64,000 nt of DNA from Rugamonas apoptosis. GTDB taxonomy: Bacteria > Pseudomonadota > Gammaproteobacteria > Burkholderiales > Burkholderiaceae_D. The stretch lies in NCBI RefSeq assembly GCF_014042355.1, contig NZ_JACEZU010000006.1:310001-374000 (forward strand), in the 5' to 3' direction. Below, one piece after another: positions 35,240-44,190 of this stretch. The position numbers and the translations under genes were made by a program. Position 1 is the stretch's first letter. The number at the start of each line of letters is the position of its first letter. The notes beneath the pieces are model-generated. The model did not search any database, was not told the origin of the DNA, and saw nothing but the letters and a program-made list of their open reading frames with translations.

Positions 35240-36544
35240 TCAGTGCGCGGGGCTGCCGGATGGAAGGTTGATTTTACCCCCACACGCGGTGCCGGCGCGC
35301 ACCGGCGTGCGCGCGCGCCAGGCGCGCCACGCATAACGCAACAGTCCCGGCAACTGCAGCGCCACCAGCACGGCGAAGCCGCAGCGGTAGGCGGCCGCCG
35401 GATACTGGTGCAGCAGGTTGGCCCGCCAGCAGCCCAGCAATTCCCCGAAGCCGGCCTGCACGGCGAACGCGCCCAGGAAGATCAGCAGGTTGAGGCAGGT
35501 GGCGGCCCGTCCCGTCAGCGCCGGCGGCATGCTTTGCGCGACGATCGCGTATTCGATGCCGGTGATGGTGCCCACCAGCGTAAACAGCACCGACAGCAGC
35601 TGGTAGCTGGGTGCGTAGCCGATCACGAAGCCCAGTTGCACGGCGATGAACAGGGCGATGCCGGCCGCCGCCACCGTCAGCGGCCGCACGCCGCGCCGGC
35701 CGGCCCATTCCGTCACCATGCCCACGAAGATGGCGCCGAAGATGATGGCGGCCATGCCCAGGTACAGCAGATAGCCGACGGCCGCGTCGGAGAAGCGGGC
35801 CACGTCGCTCAGCCAGCGTCCTATCCACAAACCCTGCATGCCGAAGAACACCGTGTGCGGCACCAGCACCAGGGCCGCCGTGTCGCGGAACGCCGGGTGG
35901 CGGTACACATCCAGCACGGCCTGGCGCGTGAGCGGCGCGGCGCGCGTGGGCGGCGGCGTGGGCGACAGACAATGGATCAGCAAGCCGACGGCAGCAGCCG
36001 CCAATCCCAGCCCGAGGAACAGGCCGCGCCAGTCCGTGTATTGCAGCGCCAGCCGCACCGGCAAGGTGGCCGAGGCGGCGCCCAGTCCGCCCACGGCGAT
36101 CAGATAGCCGTGCACGGACGGCAGCCTGGCCGGCGCGATCCAGGTCGAGATGGCTTTGACGGCCGACATGAAGCAGCCGCCCAGCCCGAAGCCGATCAGC
36201 GCCCGCGCCCACACCAGCTGGGCGAAGTCGCGCCCGCCCGAGAAGGCCAGCGCACCCAATGCCGCCACCAGCAGCAGCACCGGCTGCACCCGCCGCGGCC
36301 CCCAGCGGTCCAGCGCCATCCCCACCGGCAGTTGCACCAGCGCGAAGGCGAAGAAGAAGGCGCTGGTGAGCAGGCCAAGCTGGCCGGGCGTGAGGCCCAG
36401 CGCCGCCACCAGCTGGGGCGCCAGCATGGCGTTCACGGTGCGCATCAGGCACGACAGGTAGTGGCCCAGCGCGAACGGCAGGAACACCAGACAGAACATG
36501 GCCAGCCCACCCAGCTGGCCCGGTTGCCGAGTGGACGTGGCCAT
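35240..36544 (-). CDS. MFS transporter
   Basis: 434-residue major facilitator with about 12 hydrophobic helices and the family A-motif MALDRWGPRR between helices 2 and 3. It resembles cyanate/nitrate-type MFS permeases, but specificity is uncertain. The start at 36544 was chosen; the longer frame to 36595 overlaps the end of the radical SAM gene. It lies 10 bp after that gene and 26 bp before the oxygenase gene, so all three are probably one operon. Confidence 0.85.
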   Translation of the reverse strand: MATSTRQPGQLGGLAMFCLVFLPFALGHYLSCLMRTVNAMLAPQLVAALGLTPGQLGLLTSAFFFAFALVQLPVGMALDRWGPRRVQPVLLLVAALGALAFSGGRDFAQLVWARALIGFGLGGCFMSAVKAISTWIAPARLPSVHGYLIAVGGLGAASATLPVRLALQYTDWRGLFLGLGLAAAAVGLLIHCLSPTPPPTRAAPLTRQAVLDVYRHPAFRDTAALVLVPHTVFFGMQGLWIGRWLSDVARFSDAAVGYLLYLGMAAIIFGAIFVGMVTEWAGRRGVRPLTVAAAGIALFIAVQLGFVIGYAPSYQLLSVLFTLVGTITGIEYAIVAQSMPPALTGRAATCLNLLIFLGAFAVQAGFGELLGCWRANLLHQYPAAAYRCGFAVLVALQLPGLLRYAWRAWRARTPVRAGTACGGKINLPSGSPAH

Positions 36545-36554
36545 GGCGTGCTCC

Positions 36555-37961
36555 CTAGGCCACCTGGCTGTGGAGCGCGCAGGAACCGCCGCCATCCTCT
36601 TCGTGGCGGGCCGGCGTGAGCGGGATCACCTTGCGCGGCGTCGACGGATGGCCATCCCCTTCCGTCTCGAAGAAGAACTTGTCGCGGCCGAAGGCGGGAC
36701 GCAAATCATCCATCCAGGTCGCTTCCGGGTCGTAGCGGGCATAGAACGGCTTGCGCACCCAGTCGGCGTTGCGGGCCTGCAGGAACTGCAGCGCGAACAC
36801 CTTCTCGCCGGCGATGTTGGCCACGCCGTCGATCACCACCTTGCCGGGGAAGGCGCTCATGGACGGCCCGCGCACCGTGCGCGCCAGGCCCGACACCATC
36901 TGGTAGGCGGCCTGGAAGATCTCGTGCGCCTTCACCAGCGGCAGCTGGAAGTATGCGCGCGGGCCGGTGTCGCGCTCGACGAACATGTAGTACGGGATGG
37001 CGCCCAGCCGCACGCCCGTCTGCCACAGCTCGGCCCAGCTTTTCGGGTCCTCGTTGATGTGGCGGATCAGCGGCCCTTGCATGCGCAGCGTGGCGCCGGT
37101 GCCGACGATGCGCTTGACGGCTTGCTGGGCGATCGGCTGGCGCAGTTCCACGGCATGGTTGTAATGGCCCATGATGGCCATGTTCTTGCCGCTGGCGACC
37201 ACCCGCTCGAACAGGCGCAGCAAGTCGTCGGCGTCGGCGTCCGTCACGAAGCGTTGCGGCCAGTAGGCCACCGACTTGGTGCCGATGCGGATGTTCTGGA
37301 TGTGGGCCAGTTCCGGCACCAGCAGCGGTTCGATGTAGGCGGCCAGCGAGCGGGTGTTCATGATCAACGGGTCGCCGCCCGTGATCAGCACGTCCGTCAC
37401 CTCCGGGTGCAGCTTCAGGTACTCGGCCAGCTCGTTCGATTCGCGGGCGTCGAACTTCATGTCATCCATGCCCACGAACTGGGGCCAGCGAAAGCAGAAG
37501 GTGCAATAGGCGTGGCAGGTCTGGCCGGCGCTGGGGAAGAACAGCACCGTCTCGTTGTACTTGTGCTGCAAGCCCTTGAGCGGCGCGTCGTTCACGCGCG
37601 GCACGTTGTGCGTCATCTGGCCGGCCGGGTGCGGGTTCATGCGCATGCGGATGGAGCGCACCAGTTGCACCAGGGCGGCCTGGTCGCCGCGGCCCTGCAC
37701 CAGGTCGCGCAGGCGGGCGTACTCGTGCTCGGGCAGCATGTCGCGGTGCGGGAAGGTGAGCCGGAAGATGGGATCGTCGGGAATGTTGTTCCAGTCGATC
37801 AGGTGGTCCATCACGTAGGCGTTGGTGCGGAACGGCAGTACATGCGACACCACTTGCACGGCTTCGCGCAATTCGGGCGGCATGGCGGCCCACTGGGGCG
37901 CCTGGGCGATGGTCTGGCGGATATAAGGTTTGAACTTGACGCTGGCGGTTTCGGTAGTCAT
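36555..37961 (-). CDS. Lysine 2,3-aminomutase (KamA)-family radical SAM protein
   Basis: 468-residue enzyme with the radical SAM cluster motif CHAYCTFCF (Cys-x3-Cys-x2-Cys) and TGGDPLIM. A Lys in FPGKVVIDG is in the place of the PLP lysine of KamA. It is longer than KamA (about 416) and EpmB (about 342), with a distinct N-terminal 130 residues. It probably performs a 1,2-amino shift on lysine or a related amino acid; the substrate is not proven. It is first in a presumed operon with the MFS transporter and oxygenase genes. Confidence 0.85.
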   Translation of the reverse strand: MTTETASVKFKPYIRQTIAQAPQWAAMPPELREAVQVVSHVLPFRTNAYVMDHLIDWNNIPDDPIFRLTFPHRDMLPEHEYARLRDLVQGRGDQAALVQLVRSIRMRMNPHPAGQMTHNVPRVNDAPLKGLQHKYNETVLFFPSAGQTCHAYCTFCFRWPQFVGMDDMKFDARESNELAEYLKLHPEVTDVLITGGDPLIMNTRSLAAYIEPLLVPELAHIQNIRIGTKSVAYWPQRFVTDADADDLLRLFERVVASGKNMAIMGHYNHAVELRQPIAQQAVKRIVGTGATLRMQGPLIRHINEDPKSWAELWQTGVRLGAIPYYMFVERDTGPRAYFQLPLVKAHEIFQAAYQMVSGLARTVRGPSMSAFPGKVVIDGVANIAGEKVFALQFLQARNADWVRKPFYARYDPEATWMDDLRPAFGRDKFFFETEGDGHPSTPRKVIPLTPARHEEDGGGSCALHSQVA

Positions 37962-38212
37962 GGCGTGCTCCTGTCGCGGTGGGGTTGCCGGGAATTCCAT
38001 GCTAGGCCGCGCCGGGCCTGAGGGATTGCCGTACATCAACTAGCGGAGGGAAAAGTTGCGCTGTGGAACAAAACCTTGACACGCTTTGGTGGCGGAGTCT
38101 GGCCGGGCCACGCGCTTGCGTTAGCGCAAACGGGGACCGGCACAGGCGGCGTACAGTACGTCATGCGCATAGGCAACATTTCCACCAACGCCGACTCACC
38201 TCAAGGATCGCC

Positions 38213-38674
38213 ATGAACCGCTTAGCACACACCGCCGCCCTGGCGCTCGCCGTCGTCCTGGCTGGCGCGGCCACCGCCGCCACCGACCCCACTGAAAAAG
38301 ACGCCATCGCCATGGCCGAACGGGGCGCGGCCTACATGAAGAGCCACGGCCGCGAAGAGATGATGAAGCGCATCAGCGCCAAAGACCCGGACTTCGTGCA
38401 GGGCACGCTGTACGTGGACATGCGCGACCTGCACACCGGCATCGTGCTGGCCCACCCCATCAATCCCTCCATCGTCGGCAAGGACTTGCTCGACGTGCCC
38501 GACGCCAGCGGCAAGCGCTACCGGCGCGACATCATCGAACTGGCCCAGAAACAGGGCAAGGGCTGGGTCGACTACCAGTACCGCAACCCCACCAGCGGCA
38601 AGATCGAACCCAAGACCACCTACATCCTGCGGGTCGGCGATGTGGTGCTGGAAGCGGGCATCTATAAGAAATAA
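38213..38674 (+). CDS. Secreted single-Cache-domain protein next to a chemoreceptor
   Basis: 153-residue protein with a signal peptide (ending AGAATAA) and one Cache_2-like domain (LYVDMRDLHTGIVLAHP, then GKGWVDYQYRNPTSGK). It is homologous to the protein at 25853-26311. The start at 38213 has AAGGA upstream. The chemoreceptor gene begins 33 bp downstream, so it may supply a periplasmic ligand-binding partner for that receptor. Confidence 0.78.
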   Translation: MNRLAHTAALALAVVLAGAATAATDPTEKDAIAMAERGAAYMKSHGREEMMKRISAKDPDFVQGTLYVDMRDLHTGIVLAHPINPSIVGKDLLDVPDASGKRYRRDIIELAQKQGKGWVDYQYRNPTSGKIEPKTTYILRVGDVVLEAGIYKK

Positions 38675-38707
38675 ACGAGAAATCATCCACCTGCGCTAGG
38701 AACGGCC

Positions 38708-40387
38708 ATGCTGAAGCGACTGAGGATAGGTCCGAAACTGCTGTTGGCGCCCGGCCTGGTGCTGCTGCTGCTGATGTGCACCTCGGGCGCCGGCTACTAC
38801 GGCATGGTGCGCCAGAACGCCTCGCTGGAAAACCTGGTGCAGGTGCGCGCGGCACGCCTGAAGGCGGCGGCCGACGTGGGCGGCGAAACCAAGCACGCGC
38901 ACGCCAACATCTATCAGTTGCTGGCCTGGACCAACGGCAGCTTCACCCAGGACCGGATCGACGCGCTGGCGCAGGAACTGCGGGCGCGCCACGCCGACAT
39001 CGCGGCGCAACTGGCGGCGCTGGCGGCGCTGGCCGACCCGGCCGAGCGGCCCTTCGTGGACGCCTCCACCGAGGCGCTGGCGGCCTACCGCAAGGCGGTG
39101 CGCGAAACCATGGAGATCGCCCAGGTGGACCAGTCGATCGCGGCCAACTCCATGGCCAGGGCCGAGCAGCAGTTCAGCCGCCTGAACGGGGCGCTGGCCA
39201 AGCTGGCGGCGCTGGAACAGCAACTGAGCGTGCAGGCGCACGGGCGCGCCAAGGCTGAATTCCACACGCTGGGCGTGACCATGGCCGCTTTGCTGCTGCT
39301 GTCGGTGGCCTTGTCGTTGCTGGTGACGATGCGGGTACGGGGCGCCATGCTGCGCGACATCCACGCCATCGCCGCCGTGGTGGTGAAGCTGGCCGCCGGC
39401 AAGCTGAGCGCCGGCCGCGCCAACGACGGCCACGACGAGATCGCCCACACGGCCCGCCTGCTCGACGGCACCATGGCCCAGCTCAGCGCCACCTTGCGCA
39501 CCATCCTGGGGGCGGTGCAGAACATCGACCTGGCCGCGCACGACATCGCCAGCGGCAACCTGGACCTGTCCACCCGCACCGAGCGCCAGGCCGGTTCGCT
39601 GGAGCAGACCGCCAGCGCCATGGACAGCCTGACCGTGGCCGTGCGCGACAACGCGGCCCACGCGCAGCAAGCCTGCCAGCTGGCCGACGGCGCCTCGCAA
39701 CTGGCCGAACGGGGCGGCACGGCCATGGGCCAGGCCGTGACGACGATGGACTCGATCCGCGCCAGCGCGCGCCAGATCGTCGACATCACGGGCGTGATCG
39801 ACGCCATCGCGTCGCAGACCAACATCCTGGCCCTGAACGCGGCCGTCGAGGCGGCCCGCGCCGGCGAGCAGGGCCGCGGCTTCGCCATCGTGGCGGCCGA
39901 AGTGCGCACGCTGGCCCACCGCTCGGCCGCCGCCGCCAGCCAGATCAAGGGCCTGGTGGCCGCCTCGGTGGCCACCATCGACAGCGGCAGCGCCTCGGTG
40001 CAGCAGGCCGGCGAACGCATGGGCGAGCTGGCCGCCTCGGTGCGCCAGGTGAACGACATCATCCGCCGCATCAGCGCGGCCAGCGCCGACCAGGCCCAAG
40101 GCATCGCGGAAGTGAACCAGGCCATGGGCCAGATGGACGAGGTGACCCGGCAGAACGCGGCGCTGGTGGAACAGGCCGCGGCGGCGGCGTCCAGCCTGCA
40201 GGAGCAGGCCGAACACCTGACCCGGGCGGTGGCCGTGTTCCAGCTCGGCGAGGCGGCCGCGACGCCCCCGTCCCCGGCGGCCAACCCGGCCGCCATCTGG
40301 TCCGGCCGGCCACGCCCGTCCCGGCCAGCGGCCGCAAGCATGACAAATGCACATCGAAACGGCATGCCCCAGCCCCGCCGTGCGTAA
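38708..40387 (+). CDS. Methyl-accepting chemotaxis protein
   Basis: 559-residue receptor with a membrane helix at about 10-32, a four-helix-bundle periplasmic domain to about 190, a second helix at about 193-215, HAMP at about 215-270, and an MCP signalling domain. The hairpin tip [20 protein letters not shown] and the following [16 protein letters not shown] are conserved. The C-terminus is a Pro/Ala-rich tail without an NWETF pentapeptide. It likely forms an operon with the upstream Cache protein. Confidence 0.93.
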   Translation: MLKRLRIGPKLLLAPGLVLLLLMCTSGAGYYGMVRQNASLENLVQVRAARLKAAADVGGETKHAHANIYQLLAWTNGSFTQDRIDALAQELRARHADIAAQLAALAALADPAERPFVDASTEALAAYRKAVRETMEIAQVDQSIAANSMARAEQQFSRLNGALAKLAALEQQLSVQAHGRAKAEFHTLGVTMAALLLLSVALSLLVTMRVRGAMLRDIHAIAAVVVKLAAGKLSAGRANDGHDEIAHTARLLDGTMAQLSATLRTILGAVQNIDLAAHDIASGNLDLSTRTERQAGSLEQTASAMDSLTVAVRDNAAHAQQACQLADGASQLAERGGTAMGQAVTTMDSIRASARQIVDITGVIDAIASQTNILALNAAVEAARAGEQGRGFAIVAAEVRTLAHRSAAAASQIKGLVAASVATIDSGSASVQQAGERMGELAASVRQVNDIIRRISAASADQAQGIAEVNQAMGQMDEVTRQNAALVEQAAAAASSLQEQAEHLTRAVAVFQLGEAAATPPSPAANPAAIWSGRPRPSRPAAASMTNAHRNGMPQPRRA

Positions 40388-40508
40388 AAATCCAGCATTG
40401 CCATCACATTTTCACGCCAAAATCGCGCAACGGGGAGCGGGAAGCGGCGATAATCGGAAGTAGGCGAACTCGGCGCGAGGCACCCGGCTGGTTTATAGTG
40501 CTGGTTTG

Positions 40509-40574
40509 AGAAGTTGTTTCCAATGACCATGGCCAGGCGCCACGACAACACCATGGGCTTGTTGCAACAACTTC
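40509..40574. repeat. AGAAGTTGTTTC palindromic element (copy 1, short form)
   Basis: The left arm reads AGAAGTTGTTTCCAATGACC and continues into ATGGCCAGGCG. The right arm CCATGGGCTTGTTGCAACAA continues into CTTCC and is its approximate reverse complement. The same arms bound a 117-bp element at 54738-54854. It lies between the chemoreceptor and HDOD genes; the rest of the 223-bp gap shows no recognised feature. Confidence 0.72.
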
Positions 40575-40610
40575 CTGGCGCCGTCGCCGTTCCGTAACTT
40601 GAAAACCATC

Positions 40611-41477
40611 ATGACCTCAGCCGCAGCCCCAGTTTTGCCAGTCGAACACACGGTGGAAGACGCCCTGCTGCGTTCCATCCGCATTCCGCCGCGTCCCAGC
40701 CTGCTGGTCGACCTGCAGCAGGAACTGGCCGAGCCGGACCCGTCGCCGCGCCGCATCGCGCGCATCATCGGCAACGACGTGGGCATGTCGGGCGCCCTGC
40801 TCAAGCTGGCCAATTCACCATTCTATGGCGCCGGGCGCAAGGCCAAGTCGGTCGAGCAAGCCATCAATTTCCTCGGCATCAACCACTGCGCGGCGCTGCT
40901 CACAGGCTTGCTGGCCAAGCAAGCCATCGACGGCAACGACGCCACCCTGGACCAGTTCTGGGAAGTGTCGGCCCGGCGCGCCCAGGCGCTGGTATTCACC
41001 TCGCGCCAGTTGCGCATCGCTCCGCCCGACATCGCCCACACCTTCGGCCTGTTCTGCGACATCGGGGTGCCCTTGCTGATGAACCGCTTCCCCGGCTACG
41101 TGGACACCTTCGCCGCCGCCAGCAACGACCCGGTGCGCCGCTTCACGGAAGTGGAGGACGCGCGCCACCAGACCAACCACGCCGCCATCGGCTGCCTGCT
41201 GGCCCGTAACTGGGGCCTGTCGCCGGACGTGTCGTGGGCCATCCTGCTGCACCACGACTACCGGGTGCTGGACGACCCCGCCACGGACGACGCCGTGCGC
41301 TCGCTGGTGGCGCTGTCGGTGCTGGCGGAAAAAGGCATCCAGCGCTACCACGGCAACGCCGTCTCGCTGGAATGGGAAAAAGGCGGCGCCCCGGCCTGCC
41401 GCCACCTGGGGCTGTCCGAGGACGAGACGGCCGACCTGCTGGACGAACTGCACGAAACCTTTCACAACGAGCGCTGA
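40611..41477 (+). CDS. HDOD-domain protein
   Basis: 288-residue protein with an HDOD domain (catalytically incomplete HD relative) starting with IRIPPRPSLLVDLQQEL and DVGMSGALLKLANSPFYG. HDOD proteins act in signalling and regulation rather than hydrolysis. ATG 40611 is preferred to TTG 40599. No second output domain is present. It is followed 61 bp later by the DUF2863-like gene. Confidence 0.85.
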   Translation: MTSAAAPVLPVEHTVEDALLRSIRIPPRPSLLVDLQQELAEPDPSPRRIARIIGNDVGMSGALLKLANSPFYGAGRKAKSVEQAINFLGINHCAALLTGLLAKQAIDGNDATLDQFWEVSARRAQALVFTSRQLRIAPPDIAHTFGLFCDIGVPLLMNRFPGYVDTFAAASNDPVRRFTEVEDARHQTNHAAIGCLLARNWGLSPDVSWAILLHHDYRVLDDPATDDAVRSLVALSVLAEKGIQRYHGNAVSLEWEKGGAPACRHLGLSEDETADLLDELHETFHNER

Positions 41478-41538
41478 CGCCTCATGGCGCAGCGCCGGGG
41501 CCGTCCGCACGGCCCCCGCCCCCCGACTTCAGGAAACC

Positions 41539-42732
41539 ATGCCCAAGAACAAACGCCCCGTGCCCCGTAAATCGGCCGACACGCCCGAAATCAAGGATGA
41601 ACTGCAAACCCGCAACCTGTGCGAACTGGCGCTGGAACTGGCGGAGCAGGAAGACCCGGACACCATGAGCGAATTGCTGCGCCAGCGCGCGGCCACTTTC
41701 CACAAGCTGGTGCGCAAGCTGCTCAACCAGCACAAGGACGAGGTGCTGTACGGCGCCGTCGAGCTGGCCAAGTACGAGGACGTGGGCGCCTACCACTACC
41801 TGCGCGACGCCATCGAGGAGGCGGCCGGTACCGTGCTGCTGCGGCGCGACAACGCGCCCGAGCTGGAGATCGACGCCTTCGCCATCCCCCTGTTCGTGCA
41901 CAGCACGGGCGGCCTGGACCCGGCCCACGAGTTCCAGGACGGCGACGCCTACGACGCCCTGCTGGCCAGCTTCACGCAAGCCCAGCTGGAAAGCCCCAAG
42001 GCCAAGGTGGTGCTGATCGGCCACGCCTATGACCTGGGCGAGATCGACCGCATCACCTACAGCGAACTGCACGAGATGGTGCGCGACGCGGCCACCTCGA
42101 TGACGGAAAAGAAAATGGTGGCCACGCCCGCCATCGAACGCAGCCTGGCCGGCTGGACCCCGGCCGGTTTCGGCCCCGACGACGCGGCCGTGGAACTGCG
42201 CTTCCTGGTCGGTTTCGCGCTCAAGCGGGCCGACGACCCGTTCTACAAGGTGCCGGCCGACGAGGCGGCGGCCGACGCCTATTTCGCGCGCCGGATGGAA
42301 CGCTACCAGCGCTGGACCGAGCAGTACGCGCCCCTGGTGCGGCGCTGCCTGGGCGGCGCGCGGCCGTTGGAATTGAATTTCCTCTACCAGGACCTGTTCT
42401 TCGGCGCCAAGCAGCAGGGCGTGGCCGAACACGACATGCTGCAACTGCTGGCCACGCTGAACCAGGCGCTGGCCGCGCGCGGCGTGGCGGCGGACCAGGC
42501 CACGGCCATCGTCGGCCCGGCCGATGTCGACCACGAGATGCAACTGCGCACCTGCGTGTACCTGGACGGCGCGGCGCTGGCCGCCTACGACAAGCCGCTC
42601 GACCTGGGTGCGGACCTGGAAACGGAAGTGGCCGACGTGCGCGACGCACTGGCCAGCATCGGCTTGCGCCAGCTGTCCGTGGCCTTGAAATTCGACCCCA
42701 GCGGCGCCCCCGTGGAGCCGCAAGCCCTGTAA
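41539..42732 (+). CDS. DUF2863-family-like protein of unknown function
   Basis: 397-residue soluble protein, N-terminally basic (MPKNKRPVPRK), resembling a family of unknown function found mainly in Burkholderiales (DUF2863, from memory). It has no signal peptide, membrane helix or recognisable catalytic motif. Composition is Glu/Ala/Leu-rich and helical in the first 120 residues. It is probably cytosolic. Confidence 0.7.
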   Translation: MPKNKRPVPRKSADTPEIKDELQTRNLCELALELAEQEDPDTMSELLRQRAATFHKLVRKLLNQHKDEVLYGAVELAKYEDVGAYHYLRDAIEEAAGTVLLRRDNAPELEIDAFAIPLFVHSTGGLDPAHEFQDGDAYDALLASFTQAQLESPKAKVVLIGHAYDLGEIDRITYSELHEMVRDAATSMTEKKMVATPAIERSLAGWTPAGFGPDDAAVELRFLVGFALKRADDPFYKVPADEAAADAYFARRMERYQRWTEQYAPLVRRCLGGARPLELNFLYQDLFFGAKQQGVAEHDMLQLLATLNQALAARGVAADQATAIVGPADVDHEMQLRTCVYLDGAALAAYDKPLDLGADLETEVADVRDALASIGLRQLSVALKFDPSGAPVEPQAL

Positions 42733-42765
42733 GGTCCGGGCCGGTCGGGACGTCCCCGCGGCCGT

Positions 42766-42815
42766 TTGACACGGGCTGGGGAGCCGAGGATACTTTGGCT
42801 CAGTAGCGGCTCCCC
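42766..42815 (+). promoter_or_regulatory. Sigma70-like promoter overlapped by a 9-bp inverted repeat
   Basis: TTGACA (42766-42771) is followed after 17 bp by GATACT (42789-42794). GGGGAGCCG (42778-42786) and CGGCTCCCC (42807-42815) are perfect reverse complements flanking the -10 element and likely start site, so an operator or leader hairpin is possible. It precedes the TPR lipoprotein gene by about 100 bp. Confidence 0.55.
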
Positions 42816-42904
42816 GGCCGCGGCCTGCGCGGCGCAGGCTTCCAGCTCCGCCGTACCGTAGTACGCAAGCGGCGCCCCGGCCGGGCGCGCTGGAGGAGAT
42901 CGTC

Positions 42905-44080
42905 ATGCTGAGCCGTCTTTGTATCCTGTGTACCGTCCTGCTGGCGGGTTGCGCCGGCCTGTCCCAGGACCGGGTGGCGACCGCCCCGCCGGCCCGCCTG
43001 TTCCAGGACCAGTTGTTCGCGCCGCCGTCGGCCCCGGTCAGCACCGACCAGCTGTTCGCCGTCACGCCCGCCATGGACGCCTACCTGAAGGAACAGGTGC
43101 TGCACCAGCAACATGGCAAGGACAAGCGCCAGGCCCTGTTCGACGCCCTGTACCGGCGCGACAAGCTGCAACTGGAATACGATTCAGCCATTACCCGCAA
43201 CGCCCAGCAGACGTTCGAGGCGCGCCGTGGCAACTGCCTGTCGCTGGTGATCATGACGGCGGCGCTGGCCCACAAGCTGGGGCTGGAAGTGCAATACCAG
43301 AGCATCTCCATCGATGATGCGTGGAGCCGCAGCGGTGACCTGTATTTCTCCAGCGGCCACGTCAACCTGGTGCTGGGCGAGCCCAAGGTGGACATCAGCA
43401 GGGGCTATAACTCCCAGAAATACCTGACCGTGGACTTCATTCCCATCCCGGAACTGGCCCGGCAACTGGCCCAGCCGCTTGAGGAACGCACGGTGGTGGC
43501 CATGTACATGAACAACCGGGCCGCCGAACTGCTGGTGCAAAACAAGCTCGACGACGCCTACTGGTGGGCCCGCGGCGCCGTCGGCCAGGATCCCCGCTTC
43601 CTCAACGCCTACAACACGCTGGGCGTGATCTACCAGCACCACGGCGACCTGGCGGCGGCCGAACAGGTGTTGCGCCATGCCTGGAACCAGGCGCCCGACA
43701 ACACGGTATTCCTGTACAACCTGGCACAGGCGCTGAGCGAACTGGGCCGGCCCCAGGAGGCGCAGGCGCTGCGCGCGCGACTGGCCCAGCTGGAACCGTA
43801 TCCGCCGTTCTACTTCTTCAACCAGGGCCAGCAAGCGATGCGGGCCGGCGACTTTGCCCGCGCGCGCGCGCTATTCCAGCGCGAACTGGACCGTTCGCCG
43901 GACTACCATGAGTTCCACTTCTGGCTGGCGGTGGCGTCCTTCAAGCTGGGCGACCTGGCGCGGGCCGACAGCCACATGAAGCAAGCCATGGAGAACAGCA
44001 CCACGCGCGGCGACCACGACCTGTATGCGGCCAAGCTGGACCGGCTCAAGGCTTACGAGGCGCAGTCCAGCCGGCAATAG
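42905..44080 (+). CDS. TPR-repeat lipoprotein with transglutaminase-like N-terminal domain
   Basis: 391-residue lipoprotein (lipobox LLAGC, Cys16). Residues about 60-190 look like a transglutaminase-like fold (RRGNCLSLVIMTAALAHKLGL with a Cys, then HVNLVLG with a His). Residues about 200-385 contain TPR helices (NAYNTLGVIYQHHGDLAAAE, FHFWLAVASFKLGDLARA). The start has GGAG 8 bp upstream. Function is unknown. Confidence 0.8.
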   Translation: MLSRLCILCTVLLAGCAGLSQDRVATAPPARLFQDQLFAPPSAPVSTDQLFAVTPAMDAYLKEQVLHQQHGKDKRQALFDALYRRDKLQLEYDSAITRNAQQTFEARRGNCLSLVIMTAALAHKLGLEVQYQSISIDDAWSRSGDLYFSSGHVNLVLGEPKVDISRGYNSQKYLTVDFIPIPELARQLAQPLEERTVVAMYMNNRAAELLVQNKLDDAYWWARGAVGQDPRFLNAYNTLGVIYQHHGDLAAAEQVLRHAWNQAPDNTVFLYNLAQALSELGRPQEAQALRARLAQLEPYPPFYFFNQGQQAMRAGDFARARALFQRELDRSPDYHEFHFWLAVASFKLGDLARADSHMKQAMENSTTRGDHDLYAAKLDRLKAYEAQSSRQ

Positions 44081-44124
44081 CCATCGTGCGCGCATGAAAG
44101 TGTTGCGCCGGCCTCCATCGCGGC

Positions 44125-44153
44125 TTGACAGAATGTTGCGCTTGCGCAACAAT
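44125..44153 (+). promoter_or_regulatory. Promoter-like element with embedded GTTGCGC palindrome
   Basis: TTGACA (44125-44130) is followed after 17 bp by AACAAT (44148-44153). The spacer and the start of the -10 hold GTTGCGC-TT-GCGCAAC (44135-44150), perfect 7-bp arms, an operator-like arrangement 40 bp upstream of the large lipoprotein gene. Confidence 0.55.
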
Positions 44154-44190
44154 TGCAAAATACATAAACTGTCCGCCCGAGGATACCGCC

